From positions 2,914,001 to 2,978,000 of the forward strand of contig NZ_CP082780.1 of assembly GCF_019915265.1 (NCBI RefSeq): a DNA stretch of 64,000 nt. Direction: 5' to 3'. The notes below the pieces were generated by a model. That model was given only the letters and a program-made list of their open reading frames with translations, had not been told where the DNA came from and searched no databases. The stretch comes from Bacillus aquiflavi (GTDB lineage Bacteria > Bacillota > Bacilli > Bacillales > Cytobacillaceae). Both the position numbers and the translations under genes were made by a program. Within the stretch, counting starts at the first letter, position 1. Every line of letters begins with the position of its first letter. Positions 27,404 to 37,634 of the stretch are shown here, in pieces.

Positions 27404-28143
27404 TGGATGTGAAGAAAAAGAAAATGATTTATATCGTCGTGCTATTTATCCTTATCGGATTTGTGTTTTTTGTTTATCAATCATTTAATGGCAATCCGCT
27501 TAGTAAATATATGTCTCAACAAGTGTTAAAAAATTATTTACTAGAGCAATATCCAGATAAAGAATTCAATATCCGAGAGGGCTTTTATGATTTTAAGTTT
27601 AGTGAGTATGTGTTTAATGTTGTCCAAATTGGAGCAGAGATGAAAACAGAAAATGAGCCAGATCAATATGAATTTCGTCTGCGAGGATTTTTAAAACCAA
27701 AAGTAAGCTATGATGGGATCTACTATGAAAATTTAGACACAAAACTAATGGAAAAGCTAAGTCGCGAGGCCGCTGCAGAAATTACTACATTATTAAAAGA
27801 AAATATAAGTACAATTAAACATGTTGAAGTTTATTTAGAAATTTTAACAGGAAAGTATGATAAAAATACAGTATGGGACAAAAAATTGAAGTTAGAAAAA
27901 CCTTTTGATATTCATATCGTCCTTGATGCAACTCATGCAAGTAAAGAGGAGATATTCAATGCATCGCAAGCGATTCAAAAAGCATTAAATTCAGCTAACT
28001 ATCATTACAACTCAGTCAATATTAATGGAAATATGATTGAAAACGATATAGGAATGAAAGATGAGCTTGGCTATGTAAAGTATGCTTTATCCTTTAACAA
28101 AGACACGAACCTACAGTTAAAAGATATGAAAGAGGTACAATAA
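27403..28143 (+). CDS. YfjL-like membrane-anchored protein
   Basis: The 246-aa protein has one N-terminal transmembrane segment (MIYIVVLFILIGFVFFVYQSF) and a mostly hydrophilic outside domain. The N-terminal region GNP-x-SKYMSQQVLKNYLLEQYPDKEF resembles the YfjL-like family of Bacillus. The ATG at 27403 overlaps the TGA of the anti-sigma gene, and GTG at 27409 is an alternative with better spacing from AGAGG. It ends the sigma operon, before a hairpin. It could be part of the signal-sensing unit, since such genes often follow ECF sigma operons, but no biochemical role is known. Confidence 0.7.
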   Translation: MDVKKKKMIYIVVLFILIGFVFFVYQSFNGNPLSKYMSQQVLKNYLLEQYPDKEFNIREGFYDFKFSEYVFNVVQIGAEMKTENEPDQYEFRLRGFLKPKVSYDGIYYENLDTKLMEKLSREAAAEITTLLKENISTIKHVEVYLEILTGKYDKNTVWDKKLKLEKPFDIHIVLDATHASKEEIFNASQAIQKALNSANYHYNSVNINGNMIENDIGMKDELGYVKYALSFNKDTNLQLKDMKEVQ

Positions 28144-28168
28144 TAGCATTTTGTCCTGTTAAACAAAA

Positions 28169-28205
28169 ACATCCCTAAAAGTAGTTACCTACTTTTAGGG
28201 GATGT
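28169..28205. terminator. Bidirectional terminator between sigma and T7SS operons
   Basis: ACATCCCTAAAAGTAG and its near-perfect complement form a long hairpin around a short loop. On the minus strand TTTTTG follows. It overlaps the predicted stop of essA (28185) and lies after the YfjL-like gene, so it serves convergent operons. Confidence 0.88.
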
Positions 28206-28727
28206 TAATTTAGAAGGATTTTTACCTTCTTGAACAACACTTCCATGTGCCATTTTTGGAATTAGCAGTGCGAATATGACAATTAATCCGATAACGAGCA
28301 AGAAGATATATAAAAAGGTTAACTTAGAAGTGGACCCTTTTTTTTTATTTCCTCTTCCTCTTCAATTAAGAAGTCGCTTTCTTTTTCTGAAAATAACTGC
28401 AGCTTTTCAGTTTGAGCGATGATCGAATTATTTTGTTTCTCACTGCCGATGAATAACTGATTTTTAACTTCTTCTATCGGTTTTATCTCTTGTCTTTTAA
28501 AAGTAAGCTCCTTTTGTTCCTCTGGAATAGCATACTTTCTCTCAGAAAGTGATTTTTCATGCAGAAGTTCTGTGTTTTTTTTTGAACTCTTTTTTTTTTC
28601 ATATACATTGGGTTTTGGGTTTTATTTCATCAATATTTGTTTCTGCCATGCCTGCTTTTCCGGTAGACAAAATAAAAATCATCACGAACAGAATAACAAA
28701 TTTTTTACTAAACCCATTACATTTCAT
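28185..28727 (-). pseudogene. essA: T7SS membrane protein EssA (YueC-like), frameshifted
   Basis: The reading from ATG 28727 (7 nt after GAGGAA, overlapping the end of esaA) gives a signal-like segment (KKFVILFVMIFILSTGKAGMA), then a long charged stretch in another frame rich in Lys and Glu, and finally a C-terminal membrane span (LTFLYIFLLVIGLIVIFALLI) in a third frame. The frames join if one base is removed from an A4 run near 28613-28623 and one added to the A9 run (minus strand) at 28338-28346. The result is about 180 aa with the EssA/YueC layout: signal or N-terminal span, hydrophilic middle, C-terminal span. The place after esaA in the operon fits. EssA is needed for T7 secretion, so the breaks may be sequencing errors. 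Confidence 0.7.
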
Positions 28728-31467
28728 TCGTATGTTCCTCTTCCCTATCAATGCGTGCATTTCTTAATAGTCTCATTGCAATCGAGGCAAGCAACAAACT
28801 AATAATCACAATCCCTAATACTGTAACTCCTTGCCAGAAAAGAGTTTCCGTCCCATATTGAATAGACATGTAAACTTCCGACATCGGATCTTTATAGTGA
28901 AAGTTTGGTACTGTTAGATCGAGTAACGGGCTAACGAAGAACAATATAAGCGCCATGCTTGCAATCCAGCCGATAAATTGGCCGATTGTAAATGCAGCAC
29001 GAATGAGCGCTGCACTCGCTGTAACGAGTAGAATCGTAAATATTGACCACTCGATTGCACGTTCTTCACCTAGTGAATAAATATTTAATCCAAACAAGCT
29101 GATGATCAGTCCAACGATTAAACTTAACAGAGTAAATAATGATCCTTGTACAAGGAAGGATGCACCTTTAAAATAGTGAGTAAAAAATCCAATCAGCAAG
29201 CTGCTAATAAGAACGATCACTAAGATGACAACAGGTGGAACTTTTTTCTCTTCCTTTTTAATCGGTGCTTCACCATCTATCTTGAGTGGATTCGCTAAAT
29301 AATCATACACATAACCGTTGTTTTGCCCGTCAACAAATGCATTTCCTAAAACGTTAAATATATCGTCTCTTACCATTTTAGTCGTTTCGACATTTTTACC
29401 CCACTTCGTATTAAGGGTATCAGCATCTTTTTGGACATTTTGTACTTTACTTTGCAAATCACCTGTGTAAGAAACGATATCATCTTGTCTCTGTCCAAGA
29501 GAATTTACCCATTCGTTCATCATCAATAACTCGTGACCGATACCCTTCTGACCCGACAATACCGAAGTACCGCTTCCATGACCATCAGTAGGTAAGTTAG
29601 ATTCATGAATTTTACTCAACACAGAGTGAGCACTTTCTTGGATTGATGTTAAATCTTGTGTAATTCCTGACTGTTGTTCTTCTAACTTTTTACTATACTC
29701 TGATGCAAATCCAGTAAATTGTTCTTGTAATGCACTCATTCCGCTTTCAGCTGACGGAAGACCTTCTTCAAGTTCATCCCACACATTTTGTTCATTTTCT
29801 TTTACGGAAACAATTTTGTTTACAGTTGCTTTTAGATCTTCTGTTCCACCTTCTTGACCTACACCATTGAGAACGAAGTCATATATAGAAATATATGAAT
29901 AGTAATTTGTAATATCGACTAAATTTGTACTATTAATTTCTTGTGCAAAATAAGGCTCTAAAATTTCTTTTCTTTCTTTAGATAAAACTTTGGAGGCTAA
30001 AATCCTTTGTTCTTTCTCTTTAATTTTATTAACTACTTCTTGTACATTATGAGAAAATGATTGAATTTTCTCGTTTAATTTATTATTTTCTTCAAGTGCT
30101 TTTTCATAATCCGCTTTAAGCTGATCTATCAACTGTTTATAAGCATCACTTTTAACACCTAGCTGTTCTTCAACCCCAGAAATTTGATTATTCACTTCAC
30201 CTAAATCTTCTCGAGCCTGCTCTGTCCCATCAATCGGAGTAAGCGATTTGCTTATTGTATCAATTTGCTTAATAATATCTAGTAACTTTTTTCTTTCTTC
30301 CTCTAAATTAATTTCTTGATTGTTTTGATCCCCATCCCCAGGTTGCGGTTCCCCTGGCTGTGGTTCTCCAGGCTGTGGTTCTCCAGGTTGTTCTGGCTGT
30401 TTCAATAATTGATCTCTTAAAGGAAGCATATTCTTTTGAAGTTTATCCAGATTCACATGATCTTTTCCAACAATATACCCAACTAATTCATTTGTTTGTC
30501 GTTCAACTTGTTCCTGTCTAATAGTAGAAAGGCTATTTAGAGTTTTATTTTTTTCTTTAAGCTGTCCTTCAATATTTTTCATCTCTGAAGAAAACTTCGT
30601 ACTATTTTGATCAAACATTCCCTTTGAATCTACATACGTTGGATTTTGATTTGTCTGTTGAATCATGATAATATTTTCTTCTTGTAATTTCGCTAACAAC
30701 TGTTGCTGATGATCTTGATACGTTTTGTACTCGTCAACATATGTAACAAAGGCTGTCAAACTTTCTTCGAATTGTTGTACGTTACTTTGTCTGTTTGGAG
30801 AGCTTTCTTCATTCTGCTTCATTGTAGATCGAAGTTGCTCTAACATTTTCCTTTGTTGATCTATTTCTTCAGCAAGATTTTTTGAACTAGGTTTATAGAA
30901 AGCAGCCATTGTTTTTGGAAAATCTATCTCTTTTTTAAGAACTTTATCAAATTCTTTTCGAATATTATCCATATCTTGAGAGATATAATTCCAATAAAGA
31001 GATGACATTTTATGATTCACACGGTTTGTTGCATGTCCTATTTCCCTAAGAACTTTTTCCCGATTTAATGCATTTAGTTGAGCTTGTACTTTATATTTGA
31101 ATTTAGCCTTAGCTGGTTGCTCTTCATCGTATGTCATAATGCTTGTTGAAAAATCAGACGGGATATAAACAACAGCATCATATTTTAACGATTGCAGCCC
31201 ATTTTCGGCAGCACTTCTGCTCAGCACCGTCCATTCAAAATCTGAATCGTCCGCTAGAATAGCGGCGACATCATTTCCTAATTGTAATGCTTCTTCTTCT
31301 TTACTTACTCCCATATCTTCGTTTACAACTGCGTTTGTTCTAGATGTATGGTCTTTAGCTTGCTGCATCGGATTACCGCCAATCGAACTAAAAAACAAAA
31401 CAGGTGTGGCTATAATAAGGAACACGACTAAAATCATTTTGATTATATATTTTGTTTTATCCGTCAT
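28717..31467 (-). CDS. esaA: T7SS accessory membrane protein EsaA (YueB-like)
   Basis: The 916-aa protein has one N-terminal membrane span (IIKMILVVFLIIATPVLFF), then about 700 extracytoplasmic residues with long coiled-coil segments, then about five C-terminal spans (for example VVILVIVLISSLLIGFFTHYF and GVTVLGIVIISLLLASIAM). This is the EsaA/YueB topology: a long extracellular stalk. B. subtilis YueB is the SPP1 phage receptor. Near residue 365 there is a short repeat of GEPQP units. It lies between essC (4-bp overlap at 31464-31467) and essA. Confidence 0.88.
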   Translation of the reverse strand: MTDKTKYIIKMILVVFLIIATPVLFFSSIGGNPMQQAKDHTSRTNAVVNEDMGVSKEEEALQLGNDVAAILADDSDFEWTVLSRSAAENGLQSLKYDAVVYIPSDFSTSIMTYDEEQPAKAKFKYKVQAQLNALNREKVLREIGHATNRVNHKMSSLYWNYISQDMDNIRKEFDKVLKKEIDFPKTMAAFYKPSSKNLAEEIDQQRKMLEQLRSTMKQNEESSPNRQSNVQQFEESLTAFVTYVDEYKTYQDHQQQLLAKLQEENIIMIQQTNQNPTYVDSKGMFDQNSTKFSSEMKNIEGQLKEKNKTLNSLSTIRQEQVERQTNELVGYIVGKDHVNLDKLQKNMLPLRDQLLKQPEQPGEPQPGEPQPGEPQPGDGDQNNQEINLEEERKKLLDIIKQIDTISKSLTPIDGTEQAREDLGEVNNQISGVEEQLGVKSDAYKQLIDQLKADYEKALEENNKLNEKIQSFSHNVQEVVNKIKEKEQRILASKVLSKERKEILEPYFAQEINSTNLVDITNYYSYISIYDFVLNGVGQEGGTEDLKATVNKIVSVKENEQNVWDELEEGLPSAESGMSALQEQFTGFASEYSKKLEEQQSGITQDLTSIQESAHSVLSKIHESNLPTDGHGSGTSVLSGQKGIGHELLMMNEWVNSLGQRQDDIVSYTGDLQSKVQNVQKDADTLNTKWGKNVETTKMVRDDIFNVLGNAFVDGQNNGYVYDYLANPLKIDGEAPIKKEEKKVPPVVILVIVLISSLLIGFFTHYFKGASFLVQGSLFTLLSLIVGLIISLFGLNIYSLGEERAIEWSIFTILLVTASAALIRAAFTIGQFIGWIASMALILFFVSPLLDLTVPNFHYKDPMSEVYMSIQYGTETLFWQGVTVLGIVIISLLLASIAMRLLRNARIDREEEHTNEM

Positions 31468-34400
31468 GTGTAGATCTTCCTTTCAGTGACACATAAAGGA
31501 ATTTGAATCTTTATTTCCTTTCCGTTGATCACGTAATATCCAAAGCCTGGATGAATTTCTTCTTCCTTACGGTTGTAAGAAAGTGTGAATAATGTTTGTT
31601 CTGATTTTTTCATTAATACAAGAGCTTGGCGGATTTGTTTAATTTCAGTTGTAAAGGAGTCGAATCCTTTTGAAAGTTCATTATTATTTCCAGATACAAT
31701 CACATTAAAGCCTAAATGACTATAGTTCTTTATTAATTTTGCCATTCGTTCTTGCAATAAGTTATCAAGTGTTTGCGCAAATCGAGAGTAGCCATCGATA
31801 ACAAGATAAACTGGGTCAAAGCTTGCCGATACATTTCCTTGCTGAATTCCTTGTAAATATTTCTCTTCTCTTTGTAAAAGCAGCTTTTCTACATTGTCGA
31901 GCCACTCGGTAATTTGCTCTTTTGTTTCTATATACGAAACATTTTTTTCTCCAACATAGCTGGACAAGCCGCGATCAAAAGAATCAAAAAGTCCGATCGT
32001 TTCAGTCCCTTGCTGGATTGCCTTATTTAAGATCACTTTGATAACATTCGTTTTTCCTTTTTGTGCTTGGCCAACTACTAGACAATGATTTTTTTTAACA
32101 AAGTTGATATAAACTGGCATGACAAATTCTTCATCTAATCCAATTGGAATATGACCCGGCTTTTCAACTTCTTCTACATACTGTGCAAAGTTTTTCATTG
32201 TCAATTCTGATGGAAGCATTGGAACAGGTACTGGTGTTTTTAATCCTTTATATTTTTCTTTTAGCAGTTGGATTTCCTGTTTAATATTATCCATTAGTTC
32301 ATAATCATCTTTACCATCAGCAGGTAAAAACACTTGTAAAAAATAAGCTTCATCCTTTTTAATAATTGCTCGACCAGGAATCGGTTCATGTGCAAACGGA
32401 ACTCTCCCGATAACAGAAAACGCCTCAGTACTATCCATCAAATAATGAACTACTTTTGTTCTTAAGTTATTCATTAATGATTGACGAATCGAGTTTACTC
32501 GTGTAGCTGTAAAAATCATATAAATCCCAAGTGATTGACCATCTCGGGCAAACTGGTTAATCTGCGTTTCAAGATCTTGCATCTCCTCTTTGACAATATC
32601 AAAATTGTCAATTGTAATAAAAAGAAGAGGTAGCTTTTCTTCACTAAGGGCATTGAACATTTTAATACTGCTTACTTCCAACTGTTGAAACTGCTGCTTT
32701 CTTTTTGCAATTTCATCACGTAAAATTCGCATAAATTTCTCTATCTTCCGTACTTGATCTACCATAAAGTAGTCAGCGGTATGCGGAAGTTGTCTTAACG
32801 GCAATAAGGTTCCGTTACCAAAATCAAATAAATAATAATGGGCTTCTTCCGGACTTAATCTTGAAGCAATACCTAGAAGAAGTGTGATAACCGATTGTGA
32901 TTTACCGTAACCAGAGGAACCAAAAATACCAATATTTCCATCTTCTATTACGGTATATCCAAATGGCGACTGACTTTGTTTCTCCGGTTCATCGATCATA
33001 GCAAAATAAATTTCGTCATCGTTCGGAGAAGAATAATTTTTCCGTGATAATTGGCTTGCTAAAGGAGGTAACCATGGGCTATTAAGCTTTTCGATACCCA
33101 TTTCCTTTTGCAAGGCTTCGATTTTATTTACAACAACTTCTATTTCAGTTTCTACATCTTTTTTCTTACTCTGCTTATGTGACGAAACAGCCGATAATGG
33201 AATGAGACCAAGATCGGTAACTAATGCTACTTCATCCTCAGCTTCAGATGTTTCTTCCAAATATGGTGCACCACTCCAAGCCGATTGAAACAACTCGTAT
33301 ACTTCATTATTCCCTACTTGAAGGTATCCTAGTCCAATCACCGTAATTGATGCGGCATCAGCATTTTTCAAAATCTCTTTACTATCGTTTGCATCTTGTA
33401 CTTTTAATGCAACTCTAAAACGAGCGTTACTCCAAATTTGCTCGTCAATGATTCCTCCTGGTTTTTGTGTAGCTAAAATTAAATGAACACCTAAGCTGCG
33501 CCCAATTCGAGCCGCACTAACTAGCTCCCGAATAAATTCAGGCTCCTCACTCTTTAATTCAGCAAACTCATCTGAAATTAAAAACAAATGAGGAAGCGGT
33601 TTATCTGCCTTATTACGCTTGTAAAGGTCAGTATAATCATTAATATGGTTAACTTGATATTGATCAAATAAGCGCTGACGCCGTTTCAATTCACTTTTTA
33701 TAGAGGCAAGCGCCCGCATACTAAAGTTCTTGCTTCCTTCAATGTTCGTAATTGTACCGAGAAGATGGGGCATATTTTTAAAAGGCTGCGCCATGCCGCC
33801 TCCCTTATAGTCAATAAGTAAAAATGCAACTTCATGCGGATGAAAGTGAACAGCAAGTGATAATATATACGTTTGTAAAAATTCACTTTTTCCCGATCCG
33901 GTTGTACCTGCAAGCAGTCCATGCGGACCATGAGCCTTTTCATGAAGGTTTAATTCAACAACATCTTCTTTCCCCTTTAAACCGACTGGCACAGCTAACG
34001 ACTTTGAAGACTCTTGTGTTAACCAGTTTTCTTTTATCGGAAGTTCATCTACTTCTTTTGCACTAAACATTTCTAAAAAGCTAACACTCTTTGGAATGGA
34101 GTTTGTCATTCCAATTTGATGGTCAAGCGTTCTAAGCATCCGAGCAAACTGCTCATTTCCTTTGTGTTGGTGCTGATCAAGCTTAAACGGAATTTGAACT
34201 GCCTTTTTTTCTTGTATCAGAATATCTCCTTCTTCGTCATTGATATAACGAACAAGTGTATAAATATTTTCTGTCAAACTTTCCTTTGCGTCTGCTGCGA
34301 AAATAACTGATATTCCAAGAGCCGCATGCTCACCTTCTAAATACTCTAAAATGACATGATCAGAAATGAGTTCATGATTAGTCACAATAAAAACAATATG

Positions 34401-35942
34401 AGGTGTATAGCGAATTTTCCCCTTATTCTCATCTAAATCACGTTCACGCAAAATTTCATAAATAGATGAAAGCAATTGATCACGTGATTGCTCATTGTAA
34501 ATTAAACCTTTTGCGTAAGCATGAGGCAGTTGAAAATGCGGAAGCCACTTAACCCACTCCCATTGTTCATAGTCCTCTTCATTTAAAATAAACACAAATC
34601 TTAAATCATGATAGCTATGGAAAAATGCTAATTGACCAATAATTTGATGAATTTCCTTTTTTACAATCGATTCTTTTCCGATTAAACCCATTGGGCCTTG
34701 TGATAAATTGGCAATAATCGGAACATCATCAATTTGTCGGTAAACCCTCTCCATTAACTGAGATTGCTCTAACAAATCATCAATTTCCCGATTCGCCATA
34801 TCACCGGAATTAAGAGAAATTTGATAGCTAGATGGAACGGTTCCTGTACCAAGACGGAACTGAAGAAAATCTGAACTGTCAAGAGTCCGTTCCCAAAGCC
34901 GATCAGAGATTTGTTCAGTTAAATATTTCATCCGTTCAAATGAAGGAAAATGGAAATAAAGCACGTGTCGTTGCTTTTCAGCTAACTCCTGTAATTCACG
35001 TCGTTTATTTTCAAGATAAATCGTATAAACTCTACGACGTTTTTCTTGTCTCCGCTTTTGGTTTGCTTTGTCTTTAAAAAACTGTACCGTAGAGGTGAAT
35101 AACGTTGTAATAAACATTACAATGGAAATGATAATAAAAATTCCCCTTGGATGAACTAGAGCTACGATTCCCATCACAATTAACATCATAAGGGGCGGTA
35201 AAATAATGAGCCATAATCCCCGATTGGGATCTTCCGCTTCCTGTGATGGAAAGCTCAAAGAAACTTTTTCATCAGGAAGGTCATAGACCATTCTTGGAGT
35301 ACGGCGATAAATCGGATATTTTTTACTCATTTCGGATTTAGGCTGTTCTGTTAAAGGAAGAGTTGTATTGTAATCTTCTAAACTTGTTATTTGAATAAGA
35401 TCATCCTCTAGAAGACGAATCGTCATAAAAGGCCAAAATAGAAGATCGCCAACCTCCAATTTCACACTGCTAGAAATCCTCTGACCGTTTAGATAAAGAA
35501 CACCTTTTCCGAGTGAAGCTGTCCAACATCCATTTGTATTTGTGAGAGTAAAGGAACTTTCTCCATTTTGGAGGAAAGATTTGTGACCTTTATAAAACAT
35601 CGCGTCTTTGTCATCATCAGAAAATGTAATCTCTTGATCATACCCTAAATAATAAGTTTTAATGTCTTCACTAGCTGAAGTTAGATAGATTACTAACGTT
35701 TTCTCATTGTCATTTAGTTCAAATGGCGTCTCCGTCGTTACTTTTCCGATTTGTTTCTCATTTTGTATAACGATGAACTCATGACCGTCTTTATCAATTG
35801 TTAATGGCCCGTTCGTAAAAGGAAATTTTCTGACTGTGATTTTCTCCTCGATGTTAGGACCTATCGTTAAAGGACGAAATGGTGCCTCACTAATAGGCAA
35901 TTTCTGATAATTTCGATCATGAAATACCCAGAGATTATTCAT
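31464..35942 (-). CDS. essC: T7SS ATPase EssC (YukB-like)
   Basis: The 1492-aa motor of the type VII system has two N-terminal FHA-like domains (about 1-200), two membrane spans near residues 243-290 (LWLIILPPLMMLIVMGIVAL and GIFIIISIVMFITTLF), and three FtsK/SpoIIIE-type ATPase domains. The first has Walker A GTTGSGKS near residue 680 with LLIDYKGGG downstream. The second has GSSGYGKS near 1004, and the third a degenerate GQAQKGKT near 1287. Length and order match B. subtilis YukB and staphylococcal EssC. It drives export of WXG100 and LXG substrates, and the third ATPase domain binds EsxA-type signals. It is the largest gene of the operon. Confidence 0.95.
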   Translation of the reverse strand: MNNLWVFHDRNYQKLPISEAPFRPLTIGPNIEEKITVRKFPFTNGPLTIDKDGHEFIVIQNEKQIGKVTTETPFELNDNEKTLVIYLTSASEDIKTYYLGYDQEITFSDDDKDAMFYKGHKSFLQNGESSFTLTNTNGCWTASLGKGVLYLNGQRISSSVKLEVGDLLFWPFMTIRLLEDDLIQITSLEDYNTTLPLTEQPKSEMSKKYPIYRRTPRMVYDLPDEKVSLSFPSQEAEDPNRGLWLIILPPLMMLIVMGIVALVHPRGIFIIISIVMFITTLFTSTVQFFKDKANQKRRQEKRRRVYTIYLENKRRELQELAEKQRHVLYFHFPSFERMKYLTEQISDRLWERTLDSSDFLQFRLGTGTVPSSYQISLNSGDMANREIDDLLEQSQLMERVYRQIDDVPIIANLSQGPMGLIGKESIVKKEIHQIIGQLAFFHSYHDLRFVFILNEEDYEQWEWVKWLPHFQLPHAYAKGLIYNEQSRDQLLSSIYEILRERDLDENKGKIRYTPHIVFIVTNHELISDHVILEYLEGEHAALGISVIFAADAKESLTENIYTLVRYINDEEGDILIQEKKAVQIPFKLDQHQHKGNEQFARMLRTLDHQIGMTNSIPKSVSFLEMFSAKEVDELPIKENWLTQESSKSLAVPVGLKGKEDVVELNLHEKAHGPHGLLAGTTGSGKSEFLQTYILSLAVHFHPHEVAFLLIDYKGGGMAQPFKNMPHLLGTITNIEGSKNFSMRALASIKSELKRRQRLFDQYQVNHINDYTDLYKRNKADKPLPHLFLISDEFAELKSEEPEFIRELVSAARIGRSLGVHLILATQKPGGIIDEQIWSNARFRVALKVQDANDSKEILKNADAASITVIGLGYLQVGNNEVYELFQSAWSGAPYLEETSEAEDEVALVTDLGLIPLSAVSSHKQSKKKDVETEIEVVVNKIEALQKEMGIEKLNSPWLPPLASQLSRKNYSSPNDDEIYFAMIDEPEKQSQSPFGYTVIEDGNIGIFGSSGYGKSQSVITLLLGIASRLSPEEAHYYLFDFGNGTLLPLRQLPHTADYFMVDQVRKIEKFMRILRDEIAKRKQQFQQLEVSSIKMFNALSEEKLPLLFITIDNFDIVKEEMQDLETQINQFARDGQSLGIYMIFTATRVNSIRQSLMNNLRTKVVHYLMDSTEAFSVIGRVPFAHEPIPGRAIIKKDEAYFLQVFLPADGKDDYELMDNIKQEIQLLKEKYKGLKTPVPVPMLPSELTMKNFAQYVEEVEKPGHIPIGLDEEFVMPVYINFVKKNHCLVVGQAQKGKTNVIKVILNKAIQQGTETIGLFDSFDRGLSSYVGEKNVSYIETKEQITEWLDNVEKLLLQREEKYLQGIQQGNVSASFDPVYLVIDGYSRFAQTLDNLLQERMAKLIKNYSHLGFNVIVSGNNNELSKGFDSFTTEIKQIRQALVLMKKSEQTLFTLSYNRKEEEIHPGFGYYVINGKEIKIQIPLCVTERKIYT

Positions 35943-35966
35943 TCAATCACCCCCTGTAAAGCAACT

Positions 35967-37316
35967 TTAATTAGATTCTGTAGAAGCTTCTTCTGATTCT
36001 TGCTGCTCAGGAGCATCAGTTTGCTCAGCTGGCTGTTCTTCTGCTGGTTGTTCTTCTGCTGGCTGTTCTGTTGTTGCTTGGCCAGCATTTTCCTGTTCAG
36101 CTTTTTGCTCTTCTTCTTGTTTCCGCTTTACTTCTTCCTCTTCAGCTTCTTTTTGTTTCTTATATTCCTCTATTTCGGCTTCTATTTTCTTAATTTCTTC
36201 TTGTTTTTCTTCACTCTTTAATTTATCGTCTGCCTTAACTGCTTCCCGGTATTTTATAAGCGCAAATACAATTAAATCTCTATCCTCTAATGTACGAGCT
36301 ATCTCTAACGCTTTCTTCGCACTTCCTCTTCCTATATGGATCCAGTACTTTAAGTATTGAGGATCAGATTGCAGTGTAATGGTTGTTTGGACATATTCTC
36401 TTTGTTCTTCTGTTAAGGATTCATTAATAACGTACGATAAAGCTAATTCATATAAAACAACATTAGGCATATCATCTACTTTATAATCAGCTAACGTACT
36501 GACAACTTCACTATATTTATCCTTTAAGAAATATTCTTGGCTTTTTACAAATGCTGTCTGTTTAGGCTGTAAAAAAATTAGAGAATATAATGTATATATG
36601 ATAGCTGGCAATAAACAAATAAACAGCCCTAGGGCTATATAGCGTGTAATATTCCATTTCTTCTTCGTAATATGAACAAGTGTCTTTTCTTTTTTCTCGA
36701 GCTGTTTCATATTTTCGAATATTAATTGTAAAAGCTCTTCTTCATCTTTAGCTGTCATCAATTTAGTTGCCAATGGTGAAAGTTCTATCGTTTTATAAAA
36801 ATTAAAATATTCATTAAAAGTATATTTTCCATCGACAGCAGCTGCTACTGTTGCTTTTACTTCATGCCAAAGCTTATCAGAATCTCTTTCATAAGGAGGC
36901 AGACTTTCTTTCACTCCATAATGAAGAAAATAAGGTGTTAAACTTTGATCAAGGACAATATTTTCTGGACAAACAACTAAATGCAGCCTAGAAAGTGAAT
37001 GATTTTGAACCTTTTTTACAAGCTGATGCGCGAAAATCCATTTGCTTTTTTCATCTTTATTTTTTAAATTGAAAAAGTTTAAGTAGTTTGAAGGTAGTTG
37101 AATAATGAGGTTTAGTTCATCATCCGTCAAAATAATTTCCTTTTGGATGGAAGGGTCAATTTCCTTCAGCATATCCATTTCAATTGCATCATCTAGTTTG
37201 ATTTTCCCTCTTTGAAAGGTAAACGTGTATTTATTATTTTCTTTCTTAATAACGGCTTCAAGCTGCTGCTCCAGATACGTTTGTTTTTTTTCTGACATTC
37301 CGATAGACTCCTTCAT
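35967..37316 (-). CDS. essB: T7SS membrane protein EssB (YukC-like)
   Basis: The 449-aa protein has a cytoplasmic pseudokinase-like domain (about 1-215), one membrane span near residues 225-248 (YIALGLFICLLPAIIYTLYSL) and an extracytoplasmic helical domain, followed by a long Glu/Lys coiled-coil and a low-complexity tail of repeated PAEEQ units. EssB forms a dimeric scaffold linking EsaB, EssC and EsaA. The start overlaps the end of esaB by 4 bp. The extended acidic tail is longer than in B. subtilis YukC and may lie in the wall. Confidence 0.92.
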   Translation of the reverse strand: MKESIGMSEKKQTYLEQQLEAVIKKENNKYTFTFQRGKIKLDDAIEMDMLKEIDPSIQKEIILTDDELNLIIQLPSNYLNFFNLKNKDEKSKWIFAHQLVKKVQNHSLSRLHLVVCPENIVLDQSLTPYFLHYGVKESLPPYERDSDKLWHEVKATVAAAVDGKYTFNEYFNFYKTIELSPLATKLMTAKDEEELLQLIFENMKQLEKKEKTLVHITKKKWNITRYIALGLFICLLPAIIYTLYSLIFLQPKQTAFVKSQEYFLKDKYSEVVSTLADYKVDDMPNVVLYELALSYVINESLTEEQREYVQTTITLQSDPQYLKYWIHIGRGSAKKALEIARTLEDRDLIVFALIKYREAVKADDKLKSEEKQEEIKKIEAEIEEYKKQKEAEEEEVKRKQEEEQKAEQENAGQATTEQPAEEQPAEEQPAEQTDAPEQQESEEASTESN

Positions 37317-37552
37317 AAAATTTCAATACGGTCTCCTGTAGTAATTCCGTAATCCACTAGTTTATCGTTTCCGGATAGGACAATCTGCTTGTTAGGGATA
37401 CGTACCCAATACCCTTCGCGAGGTGGTTCAGAAATGGTTTTGGCCTGCCAGACAATATCAATCACTTTTTTTACAGAGTGATAATTAGATAGCCGAAGGT
37501 CAAATGTTTCATTTTTGTAATGTTTTAAGTCGACTGTGACTTCGATATACAT
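37313..37552 (-). CDS. esaB: T7SS ubiquitin-like protein EsaB (YukD)
   Basis: This 79-aa protein has a ubiquitin-like fold pattern: YIEVTVDLKHYKNETFDLRLSNYHSVKKVIDIVW, then a strand-rich second half ending in ITTGDRIEIL. The family (YukD/EsaB) is cytoplasmic, is not conjugated to targets, and is required for T7 secretion in several Firmicutes. A GGTGA site precedes the ATG. The end overlaps essB by 4 bp, and a hairpin lies between it and esxA. Confidence 0.92.
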   Translation of the reverse strand: MYIEVTVDLKHYKNETFDLRLSNYHSVKKVIDIVWQAKTISEPPREGYWVRIPNKQIVLSGNDKLVDYGITTGDRIEIL

Positions 37553-37571
37553 GCCTTTTCACCTCAAAAAC

Positions 37572-37609
37572 GAAGGAGCACCTTCATCTTGTGAGAATGG
37601 CGCTCCTTC
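37572..37609 (-). terminator. Attenuator hairpin between esxA and esaB
   Basis: GAAGGAGC pairs with GCTCCTTC, with extra CC/GG pairs inside, and on the minus strand is followed by GTTTTTG. It lies within the operon, 25 bp after the esxA stop. A leaky terminator here would give more EsxA than membrane components. Confidence 0.75.
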
Positions 37610-37634
37610 TTCACTTAATTCAATTCCGATGAAG

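Noticed and set aside
30340-30400. Short tandem repeat that might be a CRISPR or minisatellite
   Set aside because: It is the GEPQP repeat coded inside esaA; no spacers or other array signs. No CRISPR array was seen in the window.
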